A stretch of 64,000 nucleotides of DNA from Microcaldota archaeon (GCA_021816895.1 JAKAWW010000001.1:62001-126000), one strand, 5' to 3'. Shown: positions 49,181 through 57,240, numbered from the stretch's first letter. The notes: generated by a model from the sequence alone, not told the origin. Made by a program: numbers and translations.

Positions 49181-49894
49181 ATGGAGAATATGGGGGTCAT
49201 AAAAAGGATAAAAACCGGCATTGCTGGCTTGGATCAGTTAATCTCAGGGGGCGTGCCTGTAGGATCTCAAGTGCTCATAATGGGAAGTCCAGGTGCAGGA
49301 AAGACCCTTATGTCAATAGAGATGCTCTATCATAATGCGAAGCTCGAAGTGCCGAGTACCTTCATAACAACAGAAGAGATGAAAGAGTCAATCATAAGCA
49401 ATGTTGAAAACGCCTTCTACGCCTTCGAGGAGTTCGAAGATATACTAGAAAAGAATACCATACAGCTGATTCACAAGCCGATAATAGATGATTTCAAGTC
49501 TCGTGAAAACTTTGAGAAGTTCATTGCAGAAATCGTTGAAGCAATGAATGCGAACAAGTCCAGAATACTTGTATTTGATTCTCTTAGCAGCCTTAGGACC
49601 GTAATGCCTGATGACAGGACATTCACAAGATCAGCAGCGTATATGACCGAAGTTTTCAGGGAGGCATCATTGACAACTTTCATTACAATGGAAGCAGACC
49701 CAAAACAGGATATAATAAGATCTGGCATCTACGGCACTTCTATGTTTGATGGGCTAATAAAGCTCTATATCAACAAGGCTGTGGGCACATCGCAGTATAT
49801 GATAGAGATACCAAAGCTGCGCAACTCAGCGCATAAGCTATCAGACGTGCCGTTCCAGATAACTTCCAAAGGCTTTGACGTGCTTGCTGATTGA
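49181..49894 (+). CDS. KaiC-like RecA-superfamily ATPase, single domain (2)
   Basis: A paralogue of the preceding gene, with Walker A GSPGAGKT, the glutamate pair TTEEMKES and Walker B ILVFDSLSSL. The C-terminal half carries KLRNSAHKLSDVPFQIT. The two copies differ clearly, so this is an old duplication; they may form a mixed ring. The ATG at 49181 is preferred because GAGATGAT lies 4-12 nt upstream; ATGs at 49172 and 49190 are alternatives. The stalk-like gene starts 12 nt after its stop. Confidence 0.87.
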   Translation: MENMGVIKRIKTGIAGLDQLISGGVPVGSQVLIMGSPGAGKTLMSIEMLYHNAKLEVPSTFITTEEMKESIISNVENAFYAFEEFEDILEKNTIQLIHKPIIDDFKSRENFEKFIAEIVEAMNANKSRILVFDSLSSLRTVMPDDRTFTRSAAYMTEVFREASLTTFITMEADPKQDIIRSGIYGTSMFDGLIKLYINKAVGTSQYMIEIPKLRNSAHKLSDVPFQITSKGFDVLAD

Positions 49895-49906
49895 AGGCTG
49901 ATACAA

Positions 49907-50386
49907 ATGGGTGAAGAAAACGAAACATTGCAAGGGTTTCTTGAAAATGCAATAAAGCTCTCTACTGATGCAGCCCAGTACCTGTTAGAAAAAGAGGTCA
50001 ACAAGGGGCTTGGCATGATAAACAAGATCATACCAATGGGGCTGACGAATAAGCTATTGCCCTATTTTGCGGCTGCAGGGATACTTGACCTTTCTGGCAA
50101 AGATATAACAAAGAGCGACATAGAAAGGCTTTTGAACGCTGGGGACGTAGATGTAAACAGGACCCTCCTTGAAGGCATCGGGATGCTGCACTACAGGAAC
50201 CACCTGGTGTACATTCTGGGGATAGTGCTGCTCGTTTCAGCCGAAAAGGAAGTTACAATGGAAAGGTTGCTCAATGTGGCAATAGCGCTTGACATAGATC
50301 CTGATGTAGGGGTTGCGCGCGAAGCCGCAGATGTATACAACGAACTTGCGCCAAAGCACGGTTTTCCTGCTATACCTAAGATATGA
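49907..50386 (+). CDS. Protein with two tandem ribosomal-stalk (P1/L12e)-like domains
   Basis: A 159-residue protein I do not know by name. Two segments repeat the pattern of the archaeal P1 stalk N-terminal domain: YFAAAGILDLSGKDITKSDI (near residue 50) then ERLLNAGDVDV, and VYILGIVLLVSAEKEVTMER (near 100) then LLNVAIALDIDPD. In P1 this helical unit dimerises. The usual acidic hinge and the C-terminal factor-binding tail of P1 are missing, so it is not a normal stalk protein. It follows two KaiC-like genes closely and probably works with them. The repeat assignment is by eye. Confidence 0.55.
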   Translation: MGEENETLQGFLENAIKLSTDAAQYLLEKEVNKGLGMINKIIPMGLTNKLLPYFAAAGILDLSGKDITKSDIERLLNAGDVDVNRTLLEGIGMLHYRNHLVYILGIVLLVSAEKEVTMERLLNVAIALDIDPDVGVAREAADVYNELAPKHGFPAIPKI

Positions 50387-50526
50387 GCAACCATCACCAT
50401 AGGGGCATTGTTCACGCTATTATTGCCCGCGAAGCAGCGTAATCATCGCGCCAGACTTCCTTAAAAAGCACGGCTAAGCAAGCTTCCAAAAGAGCGTGCA
50501 ATGCCATTGAGCACCGCACAACTGCA

Positions 50527-50535
50527 ACATATATC
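50527..50535 (+). promoter_or_regulatory. TATA box of the small exported protein gene
   Basis: ACATATATC lies 23-31 nt ahead of the ATG at 50558, giving a probable leaderless mRNA and deciding against the longer frame from 50501. Confidence 0.5.
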
Positions 50536-50557
50536 TATCTTTTTGCGCATTCCATAT

Positions 50558-51097
50558 ATGTTTGAAATGCCCTCTCAAAAACCCAGCATAATAATAGCTG
50601 CGGTGGTAGCAGCCCTTGTAGTATCTGGTGTATACACTGTAATAGCAACCCATATGATTGAGTTTCCAATTGTCAAATATGTAAGCCAAGGTAGCGCAGG
50701 CATAGACGCTGTAATAAATGCGCATGGCTATGTTGAAAGCAATATCAAAGTAAGCGTGTCTGGCAGTGGCACCAGCCTTTCTGTGCCAGTGAGCATAATA
50801 AGCAGGTGCTTTGTTACAAGCGCAGCAGCAATACAGGAAAATGCATCGCAGCAAACTATCCGTATAATAACAACTACGATACCCGGAACGTATATAGAGC
50901 CGTGCAACATGACGGAGCACGTCGTATTCGCAGGGCTAAAGCCCTATTCCATGTACAATGTATCAATAAACGGAAGCGAAAGCCCTTATTGCCCCCCTGG
51001 CGTATTCTGCCCGTTTTTCATTTTGCGGGTGCAAAAAAGCTTTGATGTAGAGACCGCGGCGAACGGCAGCATAATTAACGTGACCTTTGGTGTCTAA
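50558..51097 (+). CDS. Small exported or membrane-anchored protein
   Basis: About 179 residues with one N-terminal hydrophobic helix (IIIAAVVAALVVSGVYTVIA) and a beta-rich external domain that contains five cysteines, two in the CPPGVFC segment, and several sequons. The cysteines would suit oxidation by the VKOR system. No family is recognised. It converges on the Ntn-hydrolase gene, with only 2 nt between their ends. Confidence 0.6.
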   Translation: MFEMPSQKPSIIIAAVVAALVVSGVYTVIATHMIEFPIVKYVSQGSAGIDAVINAHGYVESNIKVSVSGSGTSLSVPVSIISRCFVTSAAAIQENASQQTIRIITTTIPGTYIEPCNMTEHVVFAGLKPYSMYNVSINGSESPYCPPGVFCPFFILRVQKSFDVETAANGSIINVTFGV

Positions 51098-51099
51098 CT

Positions 51100-51879
51100 C
51101 TATTTTGCCTTGTCCTTATATTGCAAATTTGGTGCAATGGCGCTCTCTTTTGCGCTGGTTCCTGTCAAACCCCTGAGCATTTTCAGCGCCTCGTCCATTG
51201 CAAGCGTGCTCTTTTTTCTGTAAAGCCTGTAGCCACTGTCAAAAAAGTCAAGTATTTTTGAATCAGGTACTTGCTGCATGCTGGCTTTGTCCCCATCCTT
51301 TTTAATCTCCCATATGGCTATACCAGAGCCTACTGTCAGTATGCCGCTATCAGATATATCAGCAACGGCCGTATAAACAAGGAATTCGGCATCCTGCATT
51401 GTAATCTGTTGCCCTGTTTTGTTTATGTATTCAAGATAAGGAATTATCTTGCTGTTCATCGTGTTCAACCCCATTACTGTTTCTCCTACTACGTCATTGT
51501 CCATATGCAGCGATTCTATTGACAATCTCCTATTCTTCTTATCTGCGATAAATTCTATCATATCTATTTTGTTGTTGGTAATGCCGCAGAATAGCGCCTG
51601 TATATCGATATCGATATTCCTTATTTCGTTTCTTAGCTTCTTCAGCGTCCCAAGTAGGTCTCTATCGAGTTCCGAAGAATTATTTCTTAGCAGGATTATC
51701 AGGTCGTTTACGTTCTCGGTGTCGCCGCTGAAGCCGAATAAGGTGTTATTGCCTATGCCAATTAGCTTGTCGAATTTAGTAGAAAAGGTATCGCCATCGG
51801 CCATTGTCACCGTGGCTCTCCTATCGGCGCCGATCACTGCCCAGTCCTTGCTCTTAAACGCTATTACAATGGACAACAT
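51100..51879 (-). CDS. Divergent proteasome-beta-like Ntn hydrolase with Ser at the Thr1 position
   Basis: The N-terminal 70 residues follow a proteasome subunit: SIVIAFKSKDWAVIGADRRAT, then KFDKLIGI, GNNTLFGFSGDTENV. If Ser3 (start at 51879) is set as residue 1, Asp, Arg and Lys fall at 17, 19 and 33, exactly the catalytic spacing of active beta subunits (Thr1, Asp17, Arg19, Lys33). Thus Ser may replace Thr1 after loss of Met-Leu. Later, ADISDSGILTVGSG resembles the region holding the second serine. The length is 259 residues. The start is supported by a TATA-like TTAAACATTA about 25 nt upstream. Its role in this cell is unknown. Confidence 0.62.
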   Translation of the reverse strand: MLSIVIAFKSKDWAVIGADRRATVTMADGDTFSTKFDKLIGIGNNTLFGFSGDTENVNDLIILLRNNSSELDRDLLGTLKKLRNEIRNIDIDIQALFCGITNNKIDMIEFIADKKNRRLSIESLHMDNDVVGETVMGLNTMNSKIIPYLEYINKTGQQITMQDAEFLVYTAVADISDSGILTVGSGIAIWEIKKDGDKASMQQVPDSKILDFFDSGYRLYRKKSTLAMDEALKMLRGLTGTSAKESAIAPNLQYKDKAK

Positions 51880-52041
51880 ACCACAATTGTAAATAATGTT
51901 TAAGTTTCTTAATGTTATGTTTTTAACCAAAACTTTGCCTTCCTTATGCTTGCGCAATGAACTTGGCTATCATGCAGTGGTTTCCTGTACGTTCATGGCT
52001 TGTGAAAGTAATATCTGTTCAAAATGCGCCATAAAAAGATG

Positions 52042-53037
52042 CTACTGGTTATGCAAAGTGCTCTTGCTGCCGCTATAAGCGCCAATAAACGTATGCCACG
52101 CTGCGCTTTGGGCGCCTGTCCCAGGATTCGAAAGGTTAAGCAGGCCGAAATTGTTGCCTAGCGTGCCATCCGAAAGCCCCCACAAATCGTACCAGTAAAC
52201 TCTCTTCACGAAGCCTATGTTGCCGAAAAGCGCAAGGCCCTGCTCCATGAATGCGCTTTGCAGCGATTGAGTATACCCTTGCGTTTCAACTGATGATGAT
52301 GGCATTCCGAATTCAGTAATCCATATCGGCACGTGCGTAAAGTTTTCATACGCGTAGAGGCTTGCCTTCCATGCCTGCTCCTGCGAGCCGCTCAGTAACT
52401 CGGGACCGTACGGATAAGCGTGTATCGAAACAGCATTGCAGTACTTATATGCGCCGTAGCTCCATACCTGCTCGTACCAAAGCATGGCCTGGTAATCTGC
52501 AATAGGCGCGCCGCCGAAGCACACTATTGTTGCATTGGGCTCTTTTGCCTTTATCACCTTTGAAGCGCTCCTTATGAGCATGTAGTAGTTGTAGGCGCTG
52601 CCGTTCATGTAACCTGTCTGAAACTGCTTCACAAGCGGCTCGTTCCATATCTCCCACGTATCAATCCACGGGTATGCCGCAATGGCGCTCGCAACGCTCG
52701 CGTTCCATTCATTGAGGCTCCAGTTCTTGTTGGAAGAGCCTCCTGGCAGGGTTTCATAATCCAATATACCAAGATAGCTTGCATTATATGCGCTGTGCTC
52801 TGCGCCAAGCAGTGCTTCCTGGCTCTTTCCAAGGCTTATATCTGTGCGGAAATATCTGACTCCATTCTCAAGTGCATATGACTCGGAGCTCTCGTTGCCG
52901 TGTGTGCATACCCCAAGCACAAAGCCCAGGTGCCTTGGCGCAGATACGCTGTTGAAGTTGACCACCTCGGACAGCACGGCAATCAATACCGCCGCTGCCA
53001 CTATCAGCGCAATGGCAAGCATGCTGCGCTTTCTCAT
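52042..53037 (-). CDS. Exported glycoside hydrolase, clan GH-A type
   Basis: An N-terminal membrane or signal segment (SMLAIALIVAAAVLIAVLS) is followed by a TIM-barrel hydrolase. The acid/base glutamate is in WEIWNEP near residue 126 and the nucleophile in WITEFGMP near 240, the two-glutamate layout of retaining clan GH-A enzymes such as GH5, GH39 and GH53. Several sequons suggest glycosylation. The substrate is unknown; it could trim extracellular glycans from the host or its own surface. The ATG at 53037 is chosen; the small gene upstream ends 4 nt before it. Confidence 0.78.
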   Translation of the reverse strand: MRKRSMLAIALIVAAAVLIAVLSEVVNFNSVSAPRHLGFVLGVCTHGNESSESYALENGVRYFRTDISLGKSQEALLGAEHSAYNASYLGILDYETLPGGSSNKNWSLNEWNASVASAIAAYPWIDTWEIWNEPLVKQFQTGYMNGSAYNYYMLIRSASKVIKAKEPNATIVCFGGAPIADYQAMLWYEQVWSYGAYKYCNAVSIHAYPYGPELLSGSQEQAWKASLYAYENFTHVPIWITEFGMPSSSVETQGYTQSLQSAFMEQGLALFGNIGFVKRVYWYDLWGLSDGTLGNNFGLLNLSNPGTGAQSAAWHTFIGAYSGSKSTLHNQ

Positions 53038-53041
53038 CTGC

Positions 53042-53206
53042 TCACTGCTTCTCCACAAGCTTGAATGTGTAGCTTTCAAGCATCCCATATGCGTCTTCGA
53101 GCTTCTTCCTGTCTACGCCTGCTGGCAGGCTTTGCGTGCTTTGGAGCATATCCAAGAGCTTCTTGTGCCAGTCTATCATCCTGGCTATCTTGTCCTCATG
53201 GTTCAT
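53042..53206 (-). CDS. 54-residue hypothetical protein
   Basis: A small helical protein starting MNHEDKIARMIDWHKKLLDML and ending KLVEKQ. The ATG at 53206 is preferred because a minus-strand TATA-like TTTATAAATTC lies about 20-30 nt upstream; a longer frame to 53272 runs through that element. It is upstream of, and probably co-transcribed with, the glycoside hydrolase. No family is recognised. Confidence 0.5.
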   Translation of the reverse strand: MNHEDKIARMIDWHKKLLDMLQSTQSLPAGVDRKKLEDAYGMLESYTFKLVEKQ

Positions 53207-53400
53207 GAAATCACATTTACTATTGAATGAATTTATAAAACTCTTTCTAGACTGTACAGATAGCATGAGCAAGTATTAAAGAGATAAATGTCACTTCACT
53301 GTTTGCCTTAATCATACATAACTTATTTATATTACAGTAGACTATAATCATATACCTGTTTAGCCCGTTTTTCCTTTATGGAAGGAGGGGACTTCACGCT

Positions 53401-53727
53401 ATGCAGAGAAAGTGCACAGTGCAAAATAATATCGGCGAGTCAATGCACATAAGAAAACATGAACAGGAATTCATAGAGTGCCCAAACTGTCATGAGGACT
53501 TAGACAATTTAGAAGTTCCAGAATTGGAGACAGAAACAAGATCGGTGTTTGTTGGTAGTAATGGCGTTTATGATGCGTTCGGGTTTATGGGAGAGATGGA
53601 GCATATAACACCAAAGCATAATCCTACACAGTTTACTTGCCCTAGTTGCGGTACTATAATAGCCACTAATGAAAAAGAAGCAATGGACTTTCTTAAGGGC
53701 AAACCAAAAAAGCTAAGGAGCATATGA
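53401..53727 (+). CDS. Hypothetical protein with two zinc-ribbon-like Cys pairs
   Basis: A 108-residue protein with CPNC near residue 29 and CPSC near 83, far enough apart for one zinc ribbon with a long insert or two half-sites. It ends with KGKPKKLRSI. An extremely strong GGAGGGG ribosome binding site precedes it by about 10 nt, and a TATA-like ACTTATTTATATT lies at about 53320-53332. Its codons look more AT-rich than the neighbours, hinting at recent arrival. The function is unknown. Confidence 0.6.
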   Translation: MQRKCTVQNNIGESMHIRKHEQEFIECPNCHEDLDNLEVPELETETRSVFVGSNGVYDAFGFMGEMEHITPKHNPTQFTCPSCGTIIATNEKEAMDFLKGKPKKLRSI

Positions 53728-53858
53728 AACTTCTGGGCGAGTAAATCGTTGATACTGGCATCTGCAGGGATGTTGTTGCGGACTTGCCAGCGACATGAAT
53801 TCAAATCCGCGATTGCACCTCTTTATCTGAAGCCGCAATCCTTCAGCCTAAGCGCATG

Positions 53859-54116
53859 CTACATTTTAATATGAGCAGATGCCCATGCAGCAACCTTCTT
53901 TGCCAAGGCATCACGCTTGCCGGCGAATACGTGGTCGGCGCCCTCTATCAAAAGCGCGTCTAACTGCCTTATAGCACCAACGCTTTCGGGCTCCTTCAGG
54001 TGCTGGCTTGTTGTCTAAGGTGCAAGCTGGAAGGCTTCTGCACTCTGGCTCATGGTCCTTGGTTTCTCCTTTATGTAATCCAGAATCTTGTTTTCTGTTT
54101 CAAGCGTCTTGCTCAT
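53859..54116 (-). pseudogene. HTH plus alpha/beta-hydrolase-tail chimera with one in-frame stop
   Basis: Reading from the ATG at 54116, 33 codons encode the first half of a winged helix (KILDYIKEKPRTMSQSAEAF), then comes TAG, then the frame continues without a shift into TTSQHLKEPESVGAI, the recognition half, and at once into DALLIEGADHVFAGKRDALAKK, the C-terminal end of an alpha/beta hydrolase, to a stop at 53859. A good TATA box lies upstream (54145-54156). It looks like a deletion fusion of two genes followed by a nonsense mutation. Confidence 0.6.
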
Positions 54117-54144
54117 TTAACCACCGAATTATTTAGCCTAAAAC

Positions 54145-54156
54145 ATTTAAATATAT
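54145..54156 (-). promoter_or_regulatory. TATA box of the HTH/hydrolase remnant
   Basis: On the minus strand ATATATTTAAAT lies about 30-40 nt ahead of the ATG at 54116; the promoter seems to have outlived the gene. Confidence 0.4.
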
Positions 54157-54251
54157 GTTATCAGTGCTTAGGTTTTGTTTCGGTTTTTCCTCGTAAAGCT
54201 ATCGCAGGAAATCTAATGTCAGGGCAAACTGCAAAAAGCGTTCCAATAAAT

Positions 54252-54602
54252 TTATTTGTGCCGCAGAGATGTTTTTGTAGGCTGGCTTATTTCCTGGTCA
54301 GGTTTGGTGTTAACAACAAGTGCGAAGTGCCGTTCCAGAAGCTTCTCAGCACGCTTCCAATACACCAAGCCGTCTTTTGTGCGTCCTCTTCTGTCCAGCT
54401 CCTCTGCCCTGTCGTGCATCTTTGCAGCCTTAATCCTGTAGCCTACAGCCCGCATCGCCATTGAATAGGGCATGTCGAACTGCAGCCGGTATTCCTTGGC
54501 CATGAACTCGGTTGCCTTTCCAAAATCCTTGCGGCCATGCCAGATCCACCAACCCACCTCGTACCTGGCGAGCAGCCTTGCCTTGCTTGTTGCATTCATC
54601 AT
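54252..54602 (-). CDS. Hypothetical protein downstream of tRNA-Ser
   Basis: A basic 116-residue protein with many Arg, Lys and aromatic residues (RYEVGWWIWHGRKDFGKATEF, then KRAEKLLERHF), probably helical and TPR-like. The ATG at 54602 follows a GGTGGG site. It begins only 17 nt after the 3' end of tRNA-Ser on the same strand, so it could be read from the tRNA promoter. I do not recognise the family. A gene placed directly at a tRNA 3' end is also the usual site of integrated elements. Confidence 0.55.
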   Translation of the reverse strand: MMNATSKARLLARYEVGWWIWHGRKDFGKATEFMAKEYRLQFDMPYSMAMRAVGYRIKAAKMHDRAEELDRRGRTKDGLVYWKRAEKLLERHFALVVNTKPDQEISQPTKTSLRHK

Positions 54603-54619
54603 CCCACCAAAACCTCATT

Positions 54620-54740
54620 CGCCAGGGTTGGGATTTGAACCCAAAATTCCCGAAGGAAACCGGTTGCCTTGTTTGCATCACAGATCAGCTCTTGAGCCAA
54701 AACTCAAGACCGGCGCGTTACCGGATTCCGCCACCCTGGC
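54620..54740 (-). tRNA. tRNA-Ser(UGA) with a 37-nt intron
   Basis: The acceptor GCCAGGG/CCCTGGC with discriminator G, the T-arm TTGGG-TTCAAAT-CCCAA, and a long variable arm (TTTCC/GGGAA) identify a serine tRNA. The anticodon stem CCGGT/ACCGG encloses C-T-TGA-G, then a 37-nt insert, then A. The insert lies at the canonical site between positions 37 and 38, and CTTG pairs with CAAG to make a 4-bp helix with bulges AGT and GCA. CCA is not encoded. Confidence 0.93.
54666..54702 (-). other. Intron of tRNA-Ser(UGA)
   Basis: It is bounded by AG^T and GC^A cuts of a strict bulge-helix-bulge; the inner helix is TTTG/CAAA. The intron also contains CTCAAG, which can pair with CTTGAG of the anticodon region in a competing hairpin. 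Confidence 0.85.
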
Positions 54741-54791
54741 ATAATACCAATTTAGGCAATCCGCTTTATATTGTTTGCGTTTGGTGATGTT

Positions 54792-56495
54792 ATGAAAATA
54801 AACCTAGTGGAAAAATTTTATAATCTGGTCAAAAAAGAACAAAATGGAGCATTTTCGATTCAGATAGGCTTCTCAAAAGCGGTGCTCAAAAAAGTGCACG
54901 GCATAAGCTTCCAGTACCAAAAGGCGCCAGTGCACGAATACTCTTACAGATGGAAGCGCTTTAAGAAGCGCATAGGCATCTGCCCGGAAAGCGAGCCGAA
55001 CCCCCATATGGTAATAGCAGGCATGAGCGGCGAGGGTAAAAGCACGCTGCTCAGGTCGATGCTTACAGACATGAAAAAATGGAACGTGTCATGCCTGCTT
55101 TTCGATTCAAACAACGAGCACGAAGCCCTTGTGAAAAGCATAGGCGGCACTGTAATCGATGCATCGCGCGAGGGCATAAACCTTCTCGAGCTTGGCGGCA
55201 GCACAATCGGCGACAGGATTGACGAGCTTACCAGCCTTTTCAAAAGCGTATTCAACTTGGGCTACCTGCAGGCGATGAAGCTCAATTCGTGCCTGTGGTA
55301 CACGTATATGCGCAAGGGCGCAAGGAGCCGCAGCGAAGCATTCATGGAGCGCGAGCCGACCGTATACGACCTGCTCGAAGAGCTCAGCGTTTTCATAAAG
55401 CTCTCGAAAAGCGTGCAGGAAAGCAACAGCCTGCGCAGCATGTACCAAAAGCTTGCAACATTGCAGAGAGGCGCCTTCAGGAATAGCGGCATAAGCATGG
55501 GCAAGATAGCACATGGCATAAGCTCGTTCTCCCTTGCCAGGATAGGCAATGAAAGGGCAAGGCTCATATACATAACAGAGCTGGTAAAGAGGCTTTACAG
55601 CTACATGCATACTGTGGGCAGGGAGCACGGCATATCAATGTATGTGGTGCTCGACGAATCGCAGCTCATACTCGGCGACGAAAGCGGCGCGAGGCTAATG
55701 GGCAATATAATAGAGGAGGGTAGGAAGTTCGGCTTCGGCGCCATAATAGTGTCGCACATGGCAAGCAAGCTTGACAGGCGCATCATTGCTAATGCCTCTA
55801 CATTCATGAGCTTCTACGCGAAAGAGCCAGGAGAGGTGAGCTACGTGGCAAGCCTGCTTTCAGGAGCCTTGCCAGACATGCAGAACGCGATAAAGGAAAA
55901 GCTGCGCACCCTGGGCAAGCACGAAGCGCTGCTGACTAGCAGTTCGCACAGGATGCCTGTACTGGTGAGCACAGCGCGCCTACTGGGCAGCGATAGCACG
56001 ACTGGCGCTGAAGACGCGCGTATCATTAGCATGCTTGCGCAGCCGATGAAGCGCAAGGCCCTAGAAGCGCTTGTAGGCGCTCCAAGCACAGAAAGCGCAT
56101 TGCAAAGGCTTACTATAGGCAAAGCTGTAGACTCTTTTGTGGCTGACGGGGAGGAGTGGCTCATGCGGCACAGCACTGCGCTGAGCATAGAGCATGAAGT
56201 GCGCATAAGGAAGATTGCGGAAAAGCTGCAAAGGTGTGGCATAGAGTGCAGGATAAACACCTCTTACAAAGGCCCTGACATTGTCGCGCGCGCAGTAGCA
56301 ATAGAGTATGAAACGGGGCTCAAGAGCATAGATTCGACAAAGCGCATGGTTGCAAGCAGGTCAGGCTTTAGGAAAACGATCGTAATAGTAAACGACACGC
56401 GTGCTGAAGCGTACAAAAGCATAAGCAATTCACTGCCATACAGTGCTTTCATCGAGATGGATTGCACTGCACTGCATAGACTGCTTTCCCCATAG
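54792..56495 (+). CDS. HerA/VirB4-like ATPase with a C-terminal PD-(D/E)xK-like domain
   Basis: A 567-residue P-loop ATPase related to HerA/TraC translocases. Walker A is GMSGEGKST near residue 77, Walker B is YVVLDES near 285, and the later SHMASKLDRRIIANAS fits the arginine-finger region. After a helical linker (about 420-485) the end reads GPDIVARAVAIEYETG near 500, then KTIVIVND, a pattern of a restriction-like nuclease core (Asp, then Glu-x-Glu in place of ExK). The ATG at 54792 has GGTGATG upstream. Such fusions occur on archaeal plasmids and integrated elements. It lies beside tRNA-Ser, divergent from it. Confidence 0.7.
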   Translation: MKINLVEKFYNLVKKEQNGAFSIQIGFSKAVLKKVHGISFQYQKAPVHEYSYRWKRFKKRIGICPESEPNPHMVIAGMSGEGKSTLLRSMLTDMKKWNVSCLLFDSNNEHEALVKSIGGTVIDASREGINLLELGGSTIGDRIDELTSLFKSVFNLGYLQAMKLNSCLWYTYMRKGARSRSEAFMEREPTVYDLLEELSVFIKLSKSVQESNSLRSMYQKLATLQRGAFRNSGISMGKIAHGISSFSLARIGNERARLIYITELVKRLYSYMHTVGREHGISMYVVLDESQLILGDESGARLMGNIIEEGRKFGFGAIIVSHMASKLDRRIIANASTFMSFYAKEPGEVSYVASLLSGALPDMQNAIKEKLRTLGKHEALLTSSSHRMPVLVSTARLLGSDSTTGAEDARIISMLAQPMKRKALEALVGAPSTESALQRLTIGKAVDSFVADGEEWLMRHSTALSIEHEVRIRKIAEKLQRCGIECRINTSYKGPDIVARAVAIEYETGLKSIDSTKRMVASRSGFRKTIVIVNDTRAEAYKSISNSLPYSAFIEMDCTALHRLLSP

Positions 56496-56546
56496 CGTAT
56501 TGGAAAGTATTATTATGTTTGTATGAGAATGCTCTGTGGTGGTTTT

Positions 56547-57239
56547 ATGCAGTACGAGATAATAGGCAACAACATGCAGGCTGTGAGGATCACGCTCGGT
56601 GCAGGGGAAAAGATATTTACCGATTCGGGAAAGCTGGTAAGCAAAAGCAGCAACATGAAGATGCAGCCGCGCCTCGTTGGCGGAATAATCGGCGCAATCG
56701 AGCGCAAGGCAACCGGCGCAACAGGCATGCTTACGGAATTCGAGGCGCAGGGCGCGCCAGGCAACGTGTCTGTTTCAGGAATCCTTCCCGGAAAGATATA
56801 CGTAATTAAACTCAACCAGGGAGAGCAGTTCATTGCCGAGCACGATGCATTCCTTGCTGCGGAAAGCACGGTGAAATTTACAATAGCTACTGTAAGCATA
56901 GGCGCGGCGTTCTTTGGCGGCGCTGGATTGATACTCCAGAAATTCGACGGCCCAGGCACTGTATTCCTGCACATCGTTGGCGATGTGATAGAGTACAACC
57001 TTGACGGAACGACACCGCTTGAGATCGATCCCGGGCATGTCGCCGGTTTTGACGTTTCGCTAAAATACAAGATCACCTTTGTGGATAACATCAAAACCAT
57101 GATGTTTGGCGGTGTCGGGATGTTTCTTGCCGAATTTACCGGAAAGGGCAAGGTTGTTGCGCATTCTGTGTCAAAGCTCAAGCTTTCCAGCGAGATCTAT
57201 TTGGATGGGCGCTCGCAAGTACCCAGCAACGAGAGATAG
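56547..57239 (+). CDS. AIM24 / TIGR00266 family protein
   Basis: A beta-rich protein of 230 residues in the family that includes mitochondrial AIM24; the biochemical role is unknown. It shows the repeated family features GEKIFTDSGKLVS, GGIIGAIERKATG, FFGGAGLILQKFDGPGTVFLH and GGVGMFLAEFTGKGKV. The ATG at 56547 is chosen because GGTGGTTTT precedes it directly. RibB starts 1 nt after its stop, so the two are co-transcribed. Confidence 0.88.
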   Translation: MQYEIIGNNMQAVRITLGAGEKIFTDSGKLVSKSSNMKMQPRLVGGIIGAIERKATGATGMLTEFEAQGAPGNVSVSGILPGKIYVIKLNQGEQFIAEHDAFLAAESTVKFTIATVSIGAAFFGGAGLILQKFDGPGTVFLHIVGDVIEYNLDGTTPLEIDPGHVAGFDVSLKYKITFVDNIKTMMFGGVGMFLAEFTGKGKVVAHSVSKLKLSSEIYLDGRSQVPSNER

Positions 57240-57240
57240 C

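Noticed and set aside
53770-53820. T-arm-like GAATTCAAATCC as a tRNA fragment
   Set aside because: The flanking bases do not form the T-stem and no anticodon arm precedes it.
53859-54116. In-frame TAG read as pyrrolysine
   Set aside because: No pylS, pylB-D or tRNA-Pyl in the window, and the stop falls in an HTH turn of an evidently fused gene.
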